Source: Pseudonocardiaceae bacterium (GTDB lineage: Bacteria > Actinomycetota > Actinomycetes > Mycobacteriales > Pseudonocardiaceae). From it: 64,000 bases of DNA. Position numbers and translations under genes: made by a program. Below are positions 60,490 through 64,000 of this stretch, one piece after another. The stretch is taken from contig WHTH01000004.1 in NCBI GenBank assembly GCA_009377865.1, forward strand, positions 1 to 64,000, written 5' to 3'. The notes beneath the pieces were generated by a model. The model did no database searches. It was not told where the DNA came from and saw nothing but the letters and a program-made list of their open reading frames with translations. The stretch's first letter is position 1, and each line of letters starts with the position of its first letter.

Positions 60490-62762
60490 GCGTGGACCCC
60501 GCTCGTCGAAGCTCCGTTCGTCGAAGCCGCGGTCGTCGCGGGAGCCGCGAGTCGCACCGGTGCCGCGGTCGCGAGGCTGGTGGCCACCGCGAGCGTCGCC
60601 CGTGTTGTCGAAACCAGCGAGTCGACCGGAACCGGCATCTGCCCACCGGACCGGACCGCCGTCACGAACGCGTCGAGCTCGGCGCGCTGGCCCTTGTCGC
60701 TGCCCCGGGCCATCCGAGGCAATGCCAGCCGGGGAGCCGACCAGCGCTTCCGGCCGAAGACCGACGCGCGCTGAAAGTCATCGAGGCGCAGGACCTTGCC
60801 GTCGGCCATGAGGTCGATGGTCTCCTTGGGGAAACCGGTGGACCCGGTCGTCGCGTAGGTGATCACTGCGGTGGAGCCGTCGCCGTAGTTCAGCACCACC
60901 TGCAGGTCGGTCTGGCCCGGTGTCGCGCTGCCGAAGACCGCCGTCGGGTCGCCGTCGAGCAGCCAGCTGACGGTGTCGACGAAGTGCCCGCCCTCGCCGG
61001 CGAACCGCGATCCCTCGCTGTCCTGCTGGCCGTACCAGCTCCCGTGGTCCAGCTGCCCGGCGTTGACCAGGTACCTGACGGTCGCGGGCCCGACCCGCCG
61101 GCCCAGACGCTGCTTGGCCTGGCCCAGCAGCGGCGCGAAGCGGCGGTTGAACCCGACCTGCAGCCGGTCGTTGCCCGACTCCTCGATCGCGGCCAGCACC
61201 CGACCGAGCTCGGCGTCGGTGAGTGCGAGTGGTTTCTCGACGAAGGCCGCCTTGCCGGCGAGCAGGGCGCGGCAGGTCAGCTCGGCGTGCGAGCTGTGCC
61301 GGGTCACCACGAACACCGCATCGACGGCCGGGTCACCGAGCACCGCGTCGACGTCGGTCGCGGCCGAGGCGAAGCCGAACCTGCGCGCGGCGTTGGCGCC
61401 CGACAGTGCCGAGGTCGTGACGACCTGCCGCAGCTCGACGTCGTCGCGCTCGGCAAGGTGCGGCAGCAGCATCGACGAGGCGTAGTTGCCGGCGCCGACG
61501 AAGGCGACGCGCAGCGCCTGATCCGGTCGGGGCCGGCCGGGTCGGGCGGTGGCGGCCTGCCGTGGCGGGCTGTGGGTGTGGCCATTGGACGGCAGCGCCG
61601 CCGGTGCCGGCTCGTGCGCCGCGAGGGGGTCGGTGGGCCGGTCGGCGTACCGGAACAGCACGGCAACGGCCTTCAGCTCGCCACTGTCCAGCGCCTGGTA
61701 GGTCTCGACCGCGGCCGAGAAGTCAGCGACGTGCGAGATCAACGGCTCGACGTCGACGCGCTTCCTGGCGATCAGGTCGAGGAAGCACTCGAGGTTGCGC
61801 CGTTCGGTCCAGCGCACGTAACCGATCGGGTAGTCGCGGCCCTCGAGCTCGTAGGATGGGTCGTAGCGGCCCGGCCCGTAGGACCGGGAGAAGCGGACGT
61901 CGAGCTCCTTGCCGTAGTAGGCGTTCCACGGCAGGTCGAGGCGACACTTGCCGATGTCGACGACGCGGCCGCGGTCGCGGGACAGCCGCGCGGCCAGCTC
62001 GACGGGCTCGTTGCTGCTGCCGCCGGCGGTCAGGTAGACCTGATCGACGCCATGGCCCCCGGTGAGCTCGCCGACCGCGGTGTCGACCACACCGGAACCG
62101 GGGTTGCTGCAGACCAGCGCACCGGCCCGTTCCGCCAGCTCGCATCGCTGCGGATCGGGGTCGACGCCGACCACCCGTGCCCCCGAGGCGACCAGCAGCG
62201 TCACCACGAGCTGCCCGATGAGGCCGAGACCGATGACCAGCGCGGTGTCGCCGAGCTGCGGCTCACCGCGCCGCACACCCTGCATGGCGATCGAGCCGAC
62301 GGTGCCGAAGGCGGCGTGCCGGGCGGCGACACCGCCGGGGACGCGGCAGTAGAGGTTCTTCGGAACCCAGTTGAGCTCGCCGTGCAGCGCGTGCTCGTTG
62401 CCTGCGCAGGCGACGAGGTCGCCGACCGCGACGTCGGTGATACCGGCCCCGAGCTGCTGCACGACGCCGCACAGCGAGTAGCCCAGCGGGGTGTAGGAGT
62501 CGAGGCGGTTGTTCACCTTGCGGTAGGTGGCGGCCAGCCCGTTGGTGGCCACGCTCTGCATGACCTTGGCGACCTGGTCCGGCCGGGCGCGGGCCTTGGC
62601 CAGCATCGACATGCCGGCCTCCCCGACCTTCATCAGCTCGGTTCCGGTGGAGATCAACGAGAACCGGGTGCGGACGAGCACGCCCCCCGGCTTGCACGCC
62701 GGGGTCGGGACCTCGAGCAGGGCCAGTTCCCCGGTCTTGTAGTTCTGCACGACCTGCTTCAC
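60486..62762 (-). CDS. Bi-domain oxidoreductase: zinc alcohol dehydrogenase fused to Gfo/Idh/MocA
   Basis: 758 residues from GTG 62762 (GAGGGG 7 bases upstream). Residues 1-~370 are a medium-chain dehydrogenase (LVACAGNEHALHGE, ALVIGLGLIGQLVVTLLVASGARVVGVDPDPQR). A Pro/Ala linker follows, then residues ~405-740 form an NAD-binding sugar oxidoreductase (LRVAFVGAGNYASSMLLPHL, VTRHSSHAELTCRALLAGKAAFVEKPLALT). Such fusions occur in surface polysaccharide clusters next to heparinase II/III genes; the reaction is probably oxidation or isomerisation of a sugar nucleotide. Confidence 0.9.
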   Translation of the reverse strand: MKQVVQNYKTGELALLEVPTPACKPGGVLVRTRFSLISTGTELMKVGEAGMSMLAKARARPDQVAKVMQSVATNGLAATYRKVNNRLDSYTPLGYSLCGVVQQLGAGITDVAVGDLVACAGNEHALHGELNWVPKNLYCRVPGGVAARHAAFGTVGSIAMQGVRRGEPQLGDTALVIGLGLIGQLVVTLLVASGARVVGVDPDPQRCELAERAGALVCSNPGSGVVDTAVGELTGGHGVDQVYLTAGGSSNEPVELAARLSRDRGRVVDIGKCRLDLPWNAYYGKELDVRFSRSYGPGRYDPSYELEGRDYPIGYVRWTERRNLECFLDLIARKRVDVEPLISHVADFSAAVETYQALDSGELKAVAVLFRYADRPTDPLAAHEPAPAALPSNGHTHSPPRQAATARPGRPRPDQALRVAFVGAGNYASSMLLPHLAERDDVELRQVVTTSALSGANAARRFGFASAATDVDAVLGDPAVDAVFVVTRHSSHAELTCRALLAGKAAFVEKPLALTDAELGRVLAAIEESGNDRLQVGFNRRFAPLLGQAKQRLGRRVGPATVRYLVNAGQLDHGSWYGQQDSEGSRFAGEGGHFVDTVSWLLDGDPTAVFGSATPGQTDLQVVLNYGDGSTAVITYATTGSTGFPKETIDLMADGKVLRLDDFQRASVFGRKRWSAPRLALPRMARGSDKGQRAELDAFVTAVRSGGQMPVPVDSLVSTTRATLAVATSLATAAPVRLAAPATTAASTNGASTSGVHA

Positions 62763-62772
62763 TGTCGTCCCC

Positions 62773-64000
62773 TCACCTGTGCAGCTCGACCGGCATCGAT
62801 GGTTGGCTCGCGCTCGCGCCGGCACCGGCCGCCGTCGCGCCGCGGTACCAGTACTCCAGGCTCACGATGTGCCACAGATGCTTGGACCGGTCCTGCTGCC
62901 CGGAAGCGTCCTCGGCGACGAGCCGCTGCAACGCCTCGCGCTGCAGGAACCCGGACGACACCAGCACCCCGTCGTTGACGACCTCGCGCACCAGCGGGGC
63001 GAGGTCACGACTCATCCACGCCCGCAGCGGCGCGCTGAACAGACCCTTCGGGCGGTACACGATCTCGCGCGGCAGGATCGACGACGCGGCCTGCTTGAGC
63101 GCGACCTTGCCCTGCCGCCCGACGATCTTGCGGTTGCCCGCGATGCTGAACGCCGCCTTGACGACATCGACGTCGACGAACGGCACTCGCACCTCGGTCG
63201 AGGCGGCCATGCTGGCCCGGTCGGTGTAGGCCAGGTTCAGGCCCGGCAGGAACATCCGGGCGTCGGCCAGGCACATCCGGTTGACGTGGTCGCCGAGCGC
63301 GTTGTCGCCGTAGGTGTCGGCGTGCTCGGTCAGCACGTCGTCGACGGTCCCGGCGAGGTCGGGGTTGACCAGGTCGAGCAGCTCGAGGCGGTCGTACATG
63401 GTGTAGCTGCGACGAAACGCGGTCTCCTCGGGCAGGTCGGCGAAGGACAGGAAGCGCTTGGCGAACCGGACCGAGCGGTATCCGCGCCGCGACGTGGCCA
63501 CCGGCAGCCGGTCGACGGCGGCTTGCAGCGGCCGGCGCACCGGCTGCGGAACGCCCTGGTAGCGCACGGCGAGCAGGTTCGCCAGGTGCTTGCGGTATCC
63601 GGCGAACAGCTCGTCGGCGCCCATCCCGGACAGCATCACCTTGACGCCGGCCTCCCGGGCCGCGGAGCAGATCAGGAACGTGTTGATCGCGGCCGGGTCG
63701 CCGATCGGCTCGTCGAGGTGGTAGGTCATGTGGGGCAGCAGGTCGAGGATCCGCGGCGCGATCTCGATCTCCTGCAGGTCGACGCCGAAGCGTTGCGCGA
63801 CCTGCCGGGCGTAGCGCAGGTCGTCGGGCATCGCCTCGAACTTCGCGTCCTCGGACCGGAACCCGATGGTGTAGGCGGAGATGCCGGGCTGGTGTTGTGC
63901 CGCCAGCGCGGTGAGGTAGCTGGAGTCCAGCCCGCCCGACAGGAACGTCGCGACCGGGACGTCGGAGAGCATGTGACGCCGGGTCGAGTCGGCGATGATC
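62773..64000 (-). CDS. AsnB-type asparagine synthetase/amidotransferase, C-terminal part
   Basis: The gene enters from the right edge; about 409 residues are visible. The frame reads RRHMLSDVPVATFLSGGLDSSYLTALA, the PP-loop, then LSGMGADELFAGY and the C-terminal VALKQAASSILPREIVYRPKGLFSAPLRAW. The N-terminal glutaminase domain must lie outside the window. In polysaccharide loci such enzymes amidate uronic acids or related sugars. 10 bases separate its stop from the bi-domain oxidoreductase start. Confidence 0.92.
   Translation of the reverse strand, partial: IIADSTRRHMLSDVPVATFLSGGLDSSYLTALAAQHQPGISAYTIGFRSEDAKFEAMPDDLRYARQVAQRFGVDLQEIEIAPRILDLLPHMTYHLDEPIGDPAAINTFLICSAAREAGVKVMLSGMGADELFAGYRKHLANLLAVRYQGVPQPVRRPLQAAVDRLPVATSRRGYRSVRFAKRFLSFADLPEETAFRRSYTMYDRLELLDLVNPDLAGTVDDVLTEHADTYGDNALGDHVNRMCLADARMFLPGLNLAYTDRASMAASTEVRVPFVDVDVVKAAFSIAGNRKIVGRQGKVALKQAASSILPREIVYRPKGLFSAPLRAWMSRDLAPLVREVVNDGVLVSSGFLQREALQRLVAEDASGQQDRSKHLWHIVSLEYWYRGATAAGAGASASQPSMPVELHR

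Overview
The window is chromosomal DNA of a high-GC actinobacterium, most likely of the Pseudonocardiaceae (Pseudonocardia-like). The reasons are very high GC throughout, frequent GTG starts, ATGA/TGATG start-stop overlaps, the metG-tatD-rpfB-rsmA-ispE-ABC-F gene order, a Pmt-type mannosyltransferase beside rsmI, and short GC-rich palindromes scattered between genes. The genus call is an inference.

Left part (1-30.8 kb), mostly housekeeping. It starts with the 3' end of cbbX (red-type Rubisco activase), a dienelactone hydrolase, a FIST-domain protein, a flavin-dependent LLM oxidoreductase fused to an SCP-2 domain, pmt, rsmI, pabB, a Baeyer-Villiger-type monooxygenase and an antitoxin/PIN-toxin pair. 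Next come metG, tatD, rpfB, rsmA, ispE and an ABC-F protein. On the minus strand follow pth, a DivIVA-motif protein, rplY, prs, glmU, a DUF1059-like gene interrupted by one in-frame TGA, tRNA-Gln(TTG) and a GGDEF diguanylate cyclase. A fatty-acid desaturase with an adjacent TetR regulator and a palindromic candidate operator, two small unknown genes and manA complete this part.

Middle-left (31.1-42.9 kb). Eleven plus-strand genes, nearly all overlapping by a few bases, form an exopolysaccharide or glycan locus: initiating sugar-phosphate transferase, sugar C-methyltransferase and a degenerate paralogue, nucleotide-sugar cytidylyltransferase, PIG-L deacetylase, epimerase, flippase, GT2, polysaccharide pyruvyl transferase, RmlC-like epimerase and a HemL-like aminotransferase. 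They suggest assembly of a branched, possibly amino, CDP- or dTDP-sugar into a lipid-linked repeat unit.

Middle (43-54.4 kb). An AbrB/PIN toxin-antitoxin pair, a 2'-5' RNA ligase family protein and an XRE-TPR regulator precede a compact lasso-peptide cluster. It holds B1 (PqqD/RRE), B2 (transglutaminase-like leader peptidase), an HprK-like kinase, an ABC exporter, the 44-residue precursor with a canonical Y-17/P-14/G-8/T-2 leader, and a short asparagine-synthetase-type cyclase. A second XRE-TPR gene, broken by a deletion and frameshift, lies beyond the cyclase. After it comes a nucleotidyltransferase of the type found with kinase-bearing lasso clusters. The expected product is a lasso peptide with a Gln1-Asp9 ring and a modified (phosphorylated, perhaps further decorated) C-terminal Ser.

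Right part (53.3-64 kb), minus strand. A chain of overlapping genes continues the glycan theme: the nucleotidyltransferase, GT4, O-antigen-ligase-like polymerase, a parallel beta-helix lipoprotein, heparinase II/III, a fused alcohol dehydrogenase/Gfo-Idh-MocA oxidoreductase, and an AsnB-type amidotransferase that runs off the window. The lasso genes with their regulators therefore look like an accessory block set inside or beside a polysaccharide locus.
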